Source: Trueperaceae bacterium (lineage in GTDB: Bacteria > Deinococcota > Deinococci > Deinococcales > Trueperaceae). Taken from it: 64,000 bases of DNA. Shown here one piece after another: positions 36,053 through 44,921 of this stretch. Every line of letters begins with the position of its first letter. The stretch's first letter is position 1. The position numbers were made by a program, and so were the translations under genes. The notes below the pieces were generated by a model that was given only the letters and a program-made list of their open reading frames with translations, was not told the origin of the DNA and did no database searches. The stretch spans positions 1-64,000 of the forward strand of contig JAMLIB010000012.1 of NCBI GenBank assembly GCA_023954415.1. The letters run 5' to 3'.

Positions 36053-37309
36053 ATGCGCAACGACACCCCCACTGCCCGGACCGAACCTCCACGGCGCGTC
36101 TTCTCACTAGTAAGGGTCCTTCTTCTAGGAGGTGTCGTCGCCCTACTTGCATCGGCCTGCTCGACCGGTCCTGCCGGACCTCCCGACGACCCGCGACCCG
36201 ACCCGCCCCGCGGCGGCCCGAGCGGAGCACCGCTGTCGGTCGCCGGCGGCGACATGCACTCCGTGGCCGTCGACGAAGCCGGCACGGTATGGGCCTGGGG
36301 CAACAACGCCTTGGGGCAACTCGGTGTCGGCTTGAGCACCGTGCAGAGCGCCTCGCCTCTGAAAGTACCCGGTCTACCTGCCATCGTCCAGGTGGCGGCG
36401 GGCGCCAACCACGTGCTGGCCCTGGCCTCCGACGGCACCGTCTGGGCCTGGGGGAGCGACGGCGGCGGTCAGGTCGGTCCGAACGGTACAGGCGATCCTT
36501 TACAGCCGCAGCGCACACCCGTGAAGGTCGACGGGGTGGTCGGCGCCAAGGCGGTCGTCGCCGCCGGCAACCAGTCGCTCGCCCTCCTGAACGACGGTAA
36601 GGTCATGGCCTGGGGCTTGAACGTTGACGGCGAGCTCGGTCAAGGTACGTTCACTGCCGGCAGTGCCGTGCCTACGGAAGTCCCGGGTCTGATGGACGTG
36701 GTCGCGTTGGCCGCCGGCGGCACGGGTGCCGGTGGGCACGTGCTGGCCCTGACATCGAGCGGTACCGTATGGGCGTGGGGGTCGAACAGGTCCGGACAGT
36801 TGGGCGCCGATATCGCCTACCCTGCGCTCGCCACGCCCGTGGAGGTCCCGGGCATCGCCACCGCGACAGAAGTGGCGGCCGGTTCCGCGTTCTCCCTCGC
36901 GCTGCTGGACGACGGCACCGTGGTGGCATGGGGCGCCAACAGCGTCGGCCAACTAGGTAGGGGCGCCACCACGCCCGCGTTCGCCCTTGCGCCCGCCCCC
37001 GTCGCGGGCGTGAGCGGGGTGGCGCACCTTGCGGCCGGACTCCAACACGTGTTGGCCCTGCGGACCGACGGCACCGTCGTCGCGTGGGGCGGCAACGGGA
37101 TGGGCCAACTCGGCCGCGGTACGACGGCCGGTTACTCACCGGACGCCCAACCAGTCGTGGCCCTACCTGAAGCCACGACCATCGCCGCCGGCGCGTACCA
37201 CTCGCTTGCCATCACGAGCGGACTGTGGGGCTGGGGGTCCAACCTGACTGCCCAGTTGGCGGGCACGGACACTGCTTCCAACCGCGGCACGCCCGCCGCC
37301 ATCTGGTGA
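36053..37309 (+). CDS. RCC1-repeat lipoprotein
   Basis: A 418-residue protein. The lipobox LLASAC (about residue 30) indicates a signal peptidase II lipoprotein, followed by a Pro/Gly linker. About seven RCC1 repeats then form a beta-propeller, each with the pattern GTVWAWGxNxxGQLG followed by VAAGxxHxLAL. Bacterial RCC1 propellers are thought to be surface or binding proteins; the ligand is unknown. TACACT at 36042-36047 lies 5 nt before the ATG with no SD. Confidence 0.92.
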   Translation: MRNDTPTARTEPPRRVFSLVRVLLLGGVVALLASACSTGPAGPPDDPRPDPPRGGPSGAPLSVAGGDMHSVAVDEAGTVWAWGNNALGQLGVGLSTVQSASPLKVPGLPAIVQVAAGANHVLALASDGTVWAWGSDGGGQVGPNGTGDPLQPQRTPVKVDGVVGAKAVVAAGNQSLALLNDGKVMAWGLNVDGELGQGTFTAGSAVPTEVPGLMDVVALAAGGTGAGGHVLALTSSGTVWAWGSNRSGQLGADIAYPALATPVEVPGIATATEVAAGSAFSLALLDDGTVVAWGANSVGQLGRGATTPAFALAPAPVAGVSGVAHLAAGLQHVLALRTDGTVVAWGGNGMGQLGRGTTAGYSPDAQPVVALPEATTIAAGAYHSLAITSGLWGWGSNLTAQLAGTDTASNRGTPAAIW

Positions 37310-37479
37310 CTGGTCCAGGCATCAGACACACAGCCACCCACGTCCCTCCGCCGCGGCCCCGGAACGGTAGAATCGCCTAGCAAGCCGCGGTCCAGTCAAC
37401 CAGGTCGGTCGCGCGCGCCTCACCCGGCGCGGCGTCCTCACCGACCGCTCGGGCCGTCGCCTCGCGAACCGGAGGGTAA

Positions 37480-38472
37480 ATGCGTTTCAGGTCCACCTTC
37501 ATCGCACTCCTGGCAGCCGCGCTGCTGGGCCTCGCTTCCGCCCAGACGCTGACCGTCTACTCGAGCGTCGACGAGGAGAACGCCCGCCACATCCTCGAGG
37601 CGTTCACTGCCGACACGGGCGTCCAGGTCCAGATGGTGTTCCTCTCGGCCGGTCCGGCGCTGTCGCGCATCGAGGCCGAGAAGAACCGCCCGCAGGCCGA
37701 CGTCTGGTTCGGCGCCCCGAGCGAGAACCACATCATCGCCAAGGACCGCGGGCTCACCCAGCCGTACGTGTCCGCCAACGCCGCCGCCCTGTCCGACTCC
37801 TTCAAGGACGCCGAAGGGTACTGGCACGCCATCTACACGAACCCGCTCGCCATCGGCGTGCGCACCGACATCCTGGAGAGCCGCGGCGCAGCGGTGCCGA
37901 CGAGCTGGGCCGACCTCCTCGACCCGAGCTACAAGGGCCTCATCCAGATGCCGTCCCCGCAGTCGTCCGGCACGAGCTACAACTTCATCCTCACCGTCGC
38001 GACGGTGATGGGCGAGGACGCGGCCTTCGACTACATGAAGGCTCTCAACGCCAACGTGCAGACGTACACCCAGAGCGGCACGGCCCCGTCCGGCGCGCTC
38101 GGCGTCGGTGAGACGGCCGTCGCCATCCAGTTCAGCCCGGGCTTCCTCAAGCTCATCGACGAGGGCTTCCCCGCCCAGATCGTGTTCCCGAGCGAGGGCG
38201 TCGGCTACGAGGTCGCGGCCATGTCGATCCTCAAGGGCGCCACGAACCTCGGGGGCGCCCAGGAGCTCGTCGACTGGATGACCTCCGAGAAGGGCCAAGC
38301 GGCCCTGTCGGCGCAGAAGACGTACTTCATGCCCATCCGGGCCGACGTCAGCGCCGGCCCAGGCGTGCCGTCGCTCGCCGACATCCAGCTCGTGAGCTGG
38401 GACCCGGGCTACGCCGCCGAGAACCGGCAGCGCCTCGTCGACCGCTGGGTCGAAGAGGTCCTGGGGCAGTAA
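37480..38472 (+). CDS. AfuA/FbpA-type ABC solute-binding protein
   Basis: A 330-residue exported protein (signal FIALLAAALLGLASAQ). The fold family is SBP_bac_1/6, with TLTVYSSVDEENARHILEAF and ADVWFGAPSENHIIAKDRGL. The tandem tyrosines that bind iron in FbpA are not evident at the expected place, so ferric iron is not certain; hexose phosphates (as AfuA) or a phosphonate are possible. AGGGTAA precedes the ATG closely. First gene of a three-gene importer. A -10-like TAGAAT occurs at about 37370. Confidence 0.87.
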   Translation: MRFRSTFIALLAAALLGLASAQTLTVYSSVDEENARHILEAFTADTGVQVQMVFLSAGPALSRIEAEKNRPQADVWFGAPSENHIIAKDRGLTQPYVSANAAALSDSFKDAEGYWHAIYTNPLAIGVRTDILESRGAAVPTSWADLLDPSYKGLIQMPSPQSSGTSYNFILTVATVMGEDAAFDYMKALNANVQTYTQSGTAPSGALGVGETAVAIQFSPGFLKLIDEGFPAQIVFPSEGVGYEVAAMSILKGATNLGGAQELVDWMTSEKGQAALSAQKTYFMPIRADVSAGPGVPSLADIQLVSWDPGYAAENRQRLVDRWVEEVLGQ

Positions 38473-38611
38473 CGCCTAAGTAACGTGGTCGAGGCTCGCG
38501 CCAGGCACCTGGCTGGGCGCGAGCCTCGGCAGTGGCCGCACCGACGCCGGAACCCGGCCAAGAACGCGCCACCGGACCCGCGACCTCCTGGCCCCACCCC
38601 CGAAAGGCCCG

Positions 38612-40288
38612 ATGTTCAAGCGAGCCTGGCAAGAACTCCGCATCATCGCGCGCGACCCCATCCTGCTGGCGCTGATCCTGGCGATCATGGCAGCGCTCGT
38701 GGTCTTCGTCGTGTGGCCGCTCGCGCGCGTGCTGCTCACGGCGTTCCAGGCGCCCGACGGCAGCTTCTCGCTCGCCAACTTCGAACTCCTCGGCCAACGC
38801 CGCTTGTACCGGAACGCGCTGCGCAACAGCCTCGTGGTGGGCGGGCTCGTCGGGCTCGTCGGCGTCGTCGTCGGCTACATCGCCGCGTTCGTGCTCACCC
38901 GCACCAACGTGCCGTTCAAGCGCGTCCTGCACACGCTCGTCATGCTCCCGATCATCTCTCCCCCGTTCGCCGGGGCCATCTCGATCCTCTTCCTGTTCGG
39001 GTTCAACGGCTTGGTGACGCGCCAGCTGTTCGGCCTCACCGACTTCAGCATCTACGGCATGCACGGCGTCGTTCTATCTCAAGTGTTCACGTTCGCGCCC
39101 ATCGCCTATCTCAACCTCCGGGGCGTCCTGGCCGGGCTCAACCCGACCCTCGAGGACGCCGCCCTCAACGTCGGCGCCAGTCGCTGGCAGGTCTTCTGGC
39201 GCGTCATCTTCCCCCTCTCCCTGCCGGGCGTTGCCAGCGCGTTCCTCGTCGTGCTCATCGAGTCGATGGCCGACTTCGGCAACCCGCTCGTCCTCGGCGG
39301 CGCCGCCTTCCCCATGCTCGCCACGCAGGCCTATCTCGAGATCACCGGCTCGTTCAACCTGGCGCGGGGCGCGATGCTGGCGGGGGTTCTCCTCCTGCCG
39401 TCCATCACGGCCTTCGCCATCCAGCGTTACTACCTCGCGAAGCGCCAGTACATCACGGTCACTGGTAAGCCGACGGCCTCAACGAGCAAGATCGTCTCGC
39501 CCGGCGCCAAGTGGCTCCTGTACGCGGTGGTAGTGGCGTTCGCGGTAGTCGTCATCGCGTTCTACGCCGTCATCCTGGTCGGCGCCCTCACGCGCGTGTG
39601 GGGCTTCGACTACACCCCGGACCTGCGCCACTTCCGCTACGTGTTCGCCGTCGGGTGGGAGACGGTCAAGGACACGCTCGTCGTCGCCGTGCTCACGACG
39701 CCCGTCAGCGGCCTGCTCGGCATGCTCATCGCGTTCATCGTCGTGCGCAAGCGCTTCCCGGGCCGCGCCTCGCTCGAGTTCATGTCGATCCTCAACTTCG
39801 CGGTGCCAGGCACCGTCGCCGGCATCGGCTACATCCTCGCGTTCAATGGCCCGCCCCTCATCCTCACGGGCACGCTCGCCATCCTCGTGCTCAACTTCGT
39901 GTTCCGCTACGTGCCCGTCGGCATCCAGTCGGGCATCGCGGTGCTGCGGCAGATCGACCCGGCCATCGAGGAGGCGGCGCAGAACCTCGGCGCCAACGCC
40001 ATCACGACGTTCAGGCGCATCACGCTGCCCCTCATCGCCCCGGCCTTCTTCTCCGGGCTCGTGTTCGCGTTCGTGCGGGCCATGACGGCCATCAGCGCCG
40101 CCATCTTCCTCGTGTCGGCCAACTGGAACCTCATGACGGTGCAGATCCTCAACGAGGTCGGCTCCGGCAGGCTCGGGGTGGCGGCCGCCTACAGCGTCGT
40201 GCTCCTCGCCATCGTCCTCGTCGCGTTCGGGGTGATCAACCTCATCGTGGGCCGCGGCGCCGAGGACGCCACCTCGGTGCGGTTCTAG
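38612..40288 (+). CDS. Two-domain ABC permease (FbpB/AfuB-type)
   Basis: A 558-residue protein with two fused permease domains of about six helices each, the hallmark of FbpB/SfuB. EAA loops are seen in both halves: EDAALNVGASRWQVFWRVIFPL (about residue 190) and EEAAQNLGANAITTFRRITLPL (about residue 455). Located 139 bp after the binding-protein gene. The intervening DNA has no clear terminator. Confidence 0.93.
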   Translation: MFKRAWQELRIIARDPILLALILAIMAALVVFVVWPLARVLLTAFQAPDGSFSLANFELLGQRRLYRNALRNSLVVGGLVGLVGVVVGYIAAFVLTRTNVPFKRVLHTLVMLPIISPPFAGAISILFLFGFNGLVTRQLFGLTDFSIYGMHGVVLSQVFTFAPIAYLNLRGVLAGLNPTLEDAALNVGASRWQVFWRVIFPLSLPGVASAFLVVLIESMADFGNPLVLGGAAFPMLATQAYLEITGSFNLARGAMLAGVLLLPSITAFAIQRYYLAKRQYITVTGKPTASTSKIVSPGAKWLLYAVVVAFAVVVIAFYAVILVGALTRVWGFDYTPDLRHFRYVFAVGWETVKDTLVVAVLTTPVSGLLGMLIAFIVVRKRFPGRASLEFMSILNFAVPGTVAGIGYILAFNGPPLILTGTLAILVLNFVFRYVPVGIQSGIAVLRQIDPAIEEAAQNLGANAITTFRRITLPLIAPAFFSGLVFAFVRAMTAISAAIFLVSANWNLMTVQILNEVGSGRLGVAAAYSVVLLAIVLVAFGVINLIVGRGAEDATSVRF

Positions 40289-40312
40289 CGCCGCCAAGCC
40301 CAAGGAGACGTG

Positions 40313-41419
40313 ATGCCGGCAGACCTACGCCTAGAGAAGCTTCGCAAAGAGTTCGCCTCGCCCGAGGTCGCGCCTTCGGGCGGGCCGGAACGCGCGACCG
40401 TCGTCGCCGTCGACGACGTCTCGCTCGAGGTCGAGAAGGGCGCGCTCGTGACGCTGCTCGGGCCGTCCGGCTGCGGCAAGACGACGCTCCTGCGCATGAT
40501 CGCAGGCTTCGAGGAGCCCACGGCCGGCAGGATCTACTTCGGCGACAGGCGCGTGGACGAGCTCGCGCCGAACGTCCGCGACACGGCGATGGTCTTCCAG
40601 TCCTACGCGATCTTCCCGCACCTCAACGTGTACGAGAACATCGCGTTCGGCCTGCGGATGCACGGGGTGAGGGCGGCGGAGCTGGCCGAGCGCGTCGGGC
40701 AGGTCCTCGAGCTCGTGGGCCTCACCGCGATGGCGAAGCGCGCGCCCAGCCAGCTCTCCGGCGGTCAGCAGCAGCGCGTCGCGCTCGCCCGCTGCATCGT
40801 CATGCAGCCCAAGCTCCTCCTCTTCGACGAGCCCCTCTCCAACCTGGACGCCAAGCTGCGCGAGCAGATGCGCGTCGAGATCCGCGACCTGCAGCAGCGC
40901 CTCGGCATCACGAGCGTCTACGTGACCCACGACCAGATCGAGGCCATGGCCATGTCCGACGTCGTGGTGGTCATGAACGCCGGCAGGGTCGAGCAGGTCG
41001 GCAGCCCGCGCGAGATCTACGCGCGGCCCGTGTCGCGCTTCGTGGCCGACTTCATCGGCGACGCCAACTTCCTGCCCGGCGTCCTCCTCGACGCGCGCAC
41101 GGTGCGCAGCGCCGGCACGACCCTCACGCTGGCCGACCCGTGCCAGGAGCGACCGGGGGCCAACGTAGTGGTCGTCGCGCGGCCGGAGGCCATGAACTTG
41201 GCGCGCGCGGCCGAGCAGGACGAGCGCGCGGCCGGCAGCCTCTCCGGCGTCGTGAAGCGCACGACGTTCCTCGGCACCATCGCCCGCTACCTGGTGGAGG
41301 TCGAGGGGCTGCCTGACCTCCAGGTGGACGTCGCTAGCCCAGCCGAGACGGGGTTGCTCGCGCCAGGCACACACGTGGCGCTCGCGCCGGGGGCGTTGCA
41401 CGCGCTGGCGGACGGTTAG
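40313..41419 (+). CDS. ABC importer ATPase (FbpC/PotA-type)
   Basis: A 368-residue ATPase. Walker A is GPSGCGKTT, the signature LSGGQQQRVALARC, Walker B LLLFDEPLSNLDAKL, and the H-loop VTHDQIEAMAM. The C-terminal TOBE-like regulatory domain starts at about residue 250. ATG at 40313 is preferred over GTG at 40310 because AAGGAG then sits 5 nt upstream. It energises the permease encoded just before it. Confidence 0.93.
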   Translation: MPADLRLEKLRKEFASPEVAPSGGPERATVVAVDDVSLEVEKGALVTLLGPSGCGKTTLLRMIAGFEEPTAGRIYFGDRRVDELAPNVRDTAMVFQSYAIFPHLNVYENIAFGLRMHGVRAAELAERVGQVLELVGLTAMAKRAPSQLSGGQQQRVALARCIVMQPKLLLFDEPLSNLDAKLREQMRVEIRDLQQRLGITSVYVTHDQIEAMAMSDVVVVMNAGRVEQVGSPREIYARPVSRFVADFIGDANFLPGVLLDARTVRSAGTTLTLADPCQERPGANVVVVARPEAMNLARAAEQDERAAGSLSGVVKRTTFLGTIARYLVEVEGLPDLQVDVASPAETGLLAPGTHVALAPGALHALADG

Positions 41420-41448
41420 GTGGGGGCCGCGGGGTAGCGTCCGAGGAG

Positions 41449-41501
41449 ATTCACCCTTCTAGGAAGCGCCAAATCGTCCGTATTCGCCCTTCTGGGAAGG
41501 G
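41449..41501. repeat. Two 20-bp direct repeats with palindromic cores
   Basis: ATTCRCCCTTCTRGGAAGSG occurs at 41449-41468 and 41482-41501, 33 bp apart. The second copy forms a hairpin, CCCTTC-TGG-GAAGGG. They lie after the importer ATPase gene and before the small ORF at 41606, and may be a paired operator or a terminator element; no T-run follows. Confidence 0.5.
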
Positions 41502-41605
41502 TGATCGCGGAGCATCGGCCAGCGCGTGGGTCCGGTGAGCCCCGTCGGTTCGTAGGCCGAGACGTGTAAGAAACCGGACATCTACGCCGAGGCAAGCTAG
41601 AGCCC

Positions 41606-41854
41606 ATGACCGAGACCCCCTTCCACGTAGAGGCGCAGTTGAAGAACCTGCTGCGCGACGCCCAAGAGCTGGCCGCTACGAAGCGCCTGGCCGACGCGTT
41701 CGCGATGGAACTCTTCAGCCTGGGGCGCGCCGTGGACGAGGCGCTCGAGGCGCGTTCGAGCGCCCGCGCCAAGGTCGTCGTCGAGCAGGCCCGCAAGCTC
41801 ATCCAGACGCTCCAGGCCGCGCCGGACAAGTCCGACGGGCTGCTTATGCGCTGA
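41606..41854 (+). CDS. Small hypothetical helical protein
   Basis: An 82-residue protein, predicted all-helical (FHVEAQLKNLLRDAQELAATKRLADAFAMELFSLGRAVDEALEA), with no signal peptide, cysteines or membrane segment. I do not recognise a family. The amphipathic periodicity and lack of low complexity support it being real. It may be leaderless; no good SD is present. Confidence 0.6.
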   Translation: MTETPFHVEAQLKNLLRDAQELAATKRLADAFAMELFSLGRAVDEALEARSSARAKVVVEQARKLIQTLQAAPDKSDGLLMR

Positions 41855-42061
41855 ACCACCAGGGCCGTCCAAGACTAGGCAACCGGGGGCCGAGGATGGT
41901 CCAGGGGCCCCTCGCCGGGGATCCTCACCGGGGCTCCTCGCCGGGGATCCGTGCCGAGTTCCAGAGCGCCAGCGCCACAGCCGACCGCCAGCACCGCCGG
42001 CCAACCGCCGGCCAACGGTAGACCCCTTCCCCAAGCACCCGCGCTTGGATAGGGTAGTCGG

Positions 42062-42865
42062 ATGGAGATCTTGATCCTCCCAACCTCAGGGCACGCCGAG
42101 CGCCTGGCGGCCCGCATAGTCGCCGACCGCGTGGCCACCAAGCCCGACCTCGTGCTCGGTTGCGCCACCGGCCGGACGATGGAAGGGATCTACGGCGAGC
42201 TCGTGCGCATCAGCCGTGCCGAGGGTCTAGACTTCTCGCGCGTGCGCACGTTCAACCTCGACGAGTACGTCGGCCTGGCGGCTGACGACCCCCGCTCATA
42301 CCACCACTACATGCAGGAGATGCTCTTCCGGCACGTGAACCTGCGGCCCGAGAACACGCACCTGCCCAACGGCATGGCGGCCGACCTGACGGCGGAGGCG
42401 GCCAGGTACGAGGCCGAGATCGCGGCCGCCGGCGGCATCGACCTCCAACTGCTCGGCCTTGGCAACTCGGGCCACATCGGGTTCAACGAGCCGCTCTCGT
42501 CGCTCATGTCGCGCACGCGCGAGAAGGCGCTCGCGCCCCAGACGCGCAAGCAGAACGCCGGCATGTTCGGCGGCGACCCGGACGCGGTGCCGCCGCGCGC
42601 CCTCACCATGGGTGTCGGCACCATCCTGGAGGCGCGCGAGGTCCTGATGATCGCCACCGGCGCGCACAAGGCCGAGATCCTCGCCACCGCGACGGAGGGG
42701 CCCATCACCGCGATGGTGAGCGCCACGGCCCTCCAGCTCCACCCGCGCTGCCACGTCCTCGCCGACGAGGCCGCAGCCGCACGCCTGGCCGGTCATGAGT
42801 ACTACCGCTGGACGCTGGAGAACGAGCCGGACTGGGCGCCCTATCGGGAGTTGGTGCGGGCGTAG
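42062..42865 (+). CDS. nagB: Glucosamine-6-phosphate deaminase
   Basis: A 267-residue NagB. VLGCATGRTMEGIYGELV (phosphate loop), RTFNLDEYVGLAADDPRSYHHYM (catalytic Asp region) and LLGLGNSGHIGFNEP (catalytic His and Glu) are present, followed by ALTMGVGTILEAREV. It converts glucosamine 6-phosphate to fructose 6-phosphate and ammonia. Unlike the paralog at 18373, the FNEP Glu is retained. TAGGGT at 42050-42055 lies 6 nt before the ATG with no SD. It may serve the sugar importer at 44922-48089 or cell-wall amino sugar recycling. Confidence 0.92.
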   Translation: MEILILPTSGHAERLAARIVADRVATKPDLVLGCATGRTMEGIYGELVRISRAEGLDFSRVRTFNLDEYVGLAADDPRSYHHYMQEMLFRHVNLRPENTHLPNGMAADLTAEAARYEAEIAAAGGIDLQLLGLGNSGHIGFNEPLSSLMSRTREKALAPQTRKQNAGMFGGDPDAVPPRALTMGVGTILEAREVLMIATGAHKAEILATATEGPITAMVSATALQLHPRCHVLADEAAAARLAGHEYYRWTLENEPDWAPYRELVRA

Positions 42866-42910
42866 GGGGCAGGGAGCGCCAGTCCCCTGGCTGGAGTCCG
42901 CTCCGGTTCT

Positions 42911-43483
42911 TCAGGACGGGAGGCCCGTCCCGCGCGTGGTCGACTCGACCGATCGACCGCTCAGCCGCCGAACTTGGTCCAAGACCCGACGAGGCGGCCG
43001 CCCGCCAACGCTTGCGCGTTGCGCCCTCAGGTCCGGGCGCGGCCCGAACAGCGCGACCACCCTGCTCACGACCGGCTCGACGATCAGGCCGCCGTCAACG
43101 CGGTAACACGCGGCTCCAGTGGGCGCGAGCGCCGCGGATGGGGCGATGAGCCCGTCGCTGCCCGCCTCACGCAGTCGCTTGGCCTCTGCCTGACATACCG
43201 GGTAACCGGCGGTACCGCCGGTAAGGATCGCTTCGGCAAGCACCGGCTCCGCCAGGGACTGATCATCCGGTACATCGATCACCCAAAGCGCCGCCCTAAG
43301 ACCGGCGATATCCTCCGGGTCCGTTATCTCCTCGTGTCGTATCAACTCGGCCCAGGCGCCGTCTATCGTAGTTGCGAAGTAGTGAACGGGGCCGTTACCA
43401 GCGGCATGCCAACGCCCTGCCGGCTGCGCGGGAGTCTCCCACATGAACGGGTACCTACCTTGCGTGACGCGGAAGAGGATCAT
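42911..43483 (-). CDS. RES-domain toxin
   Basis: A 190-residue RES-family protein starting MILFRVTQGRYP. Family features are the early LFRVT and RWHAAGNGPVHYFATTIDGAWAELIRH block, containing the Arg, Tyr and Glu residues typical of the NAD-degrading active site. RES toxins (MbcT, ParT, Res) deplete NAD+ or ADP-ribosylate targets. The start overlaps the antitoxin stop as ATGA. The last codons contain the hairpin at 42914-42930. Confidence 0.87.
   Translation of the reverse strand: MILFRVTQGRYPFMWETPAQPAGRWHAAGNGPVHYFATTIDGAWAELIRHEEITDPEDIAGLRAALWVIDVPDDQSLAEPVLAEAILTGGTAGYPVCQAEAKRLREAGSDGLIAPSAALAPTGAACYRVDGGLIVEPVVSRVVALFGPRPDLRAQRASVGGRPPRRVLDQVRRLSGRSVESTTRGTGLPS
42914..42930. terminator. 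Hairpin between convergent nagB and RES genes
   Basis: GGACGGG and CCCGTCC form a perfect 7-bp stem around a 3-nt loop, within the last codons of the RES gene and about 50 bp after nagB. No T-run follows on either strand, so termination is only suggested by position. Confidence 0.35.
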
Positions 43484-44022
43484 GTGGCGACCATCCCGAG
43501 CGTTGCCATGCCAAGCTCCATCACTCGGACCGCCCAAGGCGTGTCAGGCGTCCAGATCCCATCCGACTCGAGGGCCTCGGCCGGTGAGAGGCCATCAAGT
43601 TGCACTCGCGGACGGTCGAACCAGCGCCGCACACCGAAGTCGTTGTAGACGCCATGCAAGTAGCCCACGAGTAGGGCCAGCCAGTGCAGGCGCTCGACGA
43701 TGACCTCGGGTGCCTGGCGCTTGCCCCGCGCGTAGCGCTGCACGCTGCTCTTCGACACGAGCAGGAGGGCGGCGAGCCTCTCTTCCCCGAGGGTGGCGAT
43801 GAGAACGCGCGCCTCCTGGACCGGTGCCGGGTTCTCGCCAAGCGTCTCGTACAAGCCGTTGAGTGCGGCCACGACTCGTGGCTCGTCTTCGGGCCCGCCC
43901 GCCAGCGCCTGCTGGAGGGCGTCCAGTTGAACGGCCCCGATACCGTTCGCCCTAAGGTCTTGCATGAACACCGCGAGGCGCTCCTCGACGGAGTCCTCGC
44001 TCCTGCCGGTGGCGAAGCCCAT
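43480..44022 (-). CDS. Xre/MbcA/ParS-type antitoxin of the RES toxin
   Basis: A 180-residue antitoxin. An N-terminal helical region is followed by LASTLGEERLAALLLVSKSSVQRYARGKR-type HTH sequence (about residues 80-115) and a toxin-binding C-terminal domain (LALLVGYLHGVYNDFGVRRWFDRPRVQLDGLSPAEAL), which is the DUF2384 pattern. GAGGAG lies 5 nt before the ATG. It is coupled to the RES gene by a 4-bp overlap. It should neutralise the toxin and repress the operon. Confidence 0.85.
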   Translation of the reverse strand: MGFATGRSEDSVEERLAVFMQDLRANGIGAVQLDALQQALAGGPEDEPRVVAALNGLYETLGENPAPVQEARVLIATLGEERLAALLLVSKSSVQRYARGKRQAPEVIVERLHWLALLVGYLHGVYNDFGVRRWFDRPRVQLDGLSPAEALESDGIWTPDTPWAVRVMELGMATLGMVAT

Positions 44023-44123
44023 CGCTTCTCCTCGGCCGATGGTCATGACCGCGGCCGGCCACCCGCGGTTGCCCAGCGCTGGCACGATTTCAGACGTAGA
44101 ACGGAGTCCCAGGATAGTCCATT

Positions 44124-44915
44124 CTACGGCCCGACGACCCCCACCAACTCCGCCAGGTCTTTGATGACCGCCTCGGGCGTGCAGCTGGCCGCGTCCGCCT
44201 CTGGGTGGAAGACGGCGTACTGCGAGGCGGCCAGCGACTCGGCCACGCAGGCGGCCAGCTCCGGTCGCCCGGCGCGCGCGGCGACGGGCAGGGCCGCCAG
44301 GGCGTCGGGCAGGGCCGCGTCTAGCCACACGGCCTTCACGCCGGCCGAGCGCGCTCCGAACACGTCGTGCACGAGCGTGTCCCCCACGAACCAGTCGAGC
44401 GGCCCCGCGGCCGCGAACGCCTCGCGCTGCGGCTTGGCCGCGCCGGCCCAGTCGGGCGTCACGACGCGCTCGAAGTACCGCAGCAGCCCGAGCGCGTCCA
44501 ACACCGGTTCCTGGTAGGCGGCGTAGCCGTTGGTCACGACGACCAGGCGGTGGCCGGCGGCGGCGAGCGCGGCCACCGTCTCGCGCGCGTGGGGCAGCGC
44601 CGCGATGACGCCCGGCAGGGCGCACCCCTCCCTGACGAGGGCCTCGACGGCCGGCAGGTCGACCCCGCCGCCGAACCGCTCCGCCACGGCGTGGAAGGTG
44701 GCGTCCCAGTCGTAGGCCGCCGCGAACTCGCCGCGCCGCATCAACGCGCCCCAGCGCTCGCGCACGGCGCGTGTGACGGCCGCCGCCGCGGCGGCCTCGT
44801 CGAGGTCTCGCAGCGCGGGCGCCGCGCGCATGAGGCGGTGGAAGGCCGGGAAGACGTGACCGCTGAACGGGTTGCGCATGAGCACCCCGTCGAGGTCGAA
44901 ACCGATGTTGGCCAC
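44124..44915 (-). CDS. HAD-superfamily phosphatase
   Basis: A 263-residue HAD hydrolase. Motif I is FDLDGVLM, motif II VVVTNGY, motif III Lys in GAAKPQREAF, and motif IV WFVGDTLVHDVFGA. It has a helical cap (about residues 15-95). It follows the MalG-like permease gene by 6 bp, so it is probably part of the sugar-import operon and removes phosphate from a sugar intermediate. The exact substrate is unknown. Confidence 0.88.
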   Translation of the reverse strand: MANIGFDLDGVLMRNPFSGHVFPAFHRLMRAAPALRDLDEAAAAAAVTRAVRERWGALMRRGEFAAAYDWDATFHAVAERFGGGVDLPAVEALVREGCALPGVIAALPHARETVAALAAAGHRLVVVTNGYAAYQEPVLDALGLLRYFERVVTPDWAGAAKPQREAFAAAGPLDWFVGDTLVHDVFGARSAGVKAVWLDAALPDALAALPVAARAGRPELAACVAESLAASQYAVFHPEADAASCTPEAVIKDLAELVGVVGP

Positions 44916-44921
44916 GCGAGT

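Noticed and set aside
41911-41950. Two 14-bp copies of CTCGCCGGGGATCC
   Set aside because: Short, GC-rich and located in a low-complexity spacer; no sign of function.
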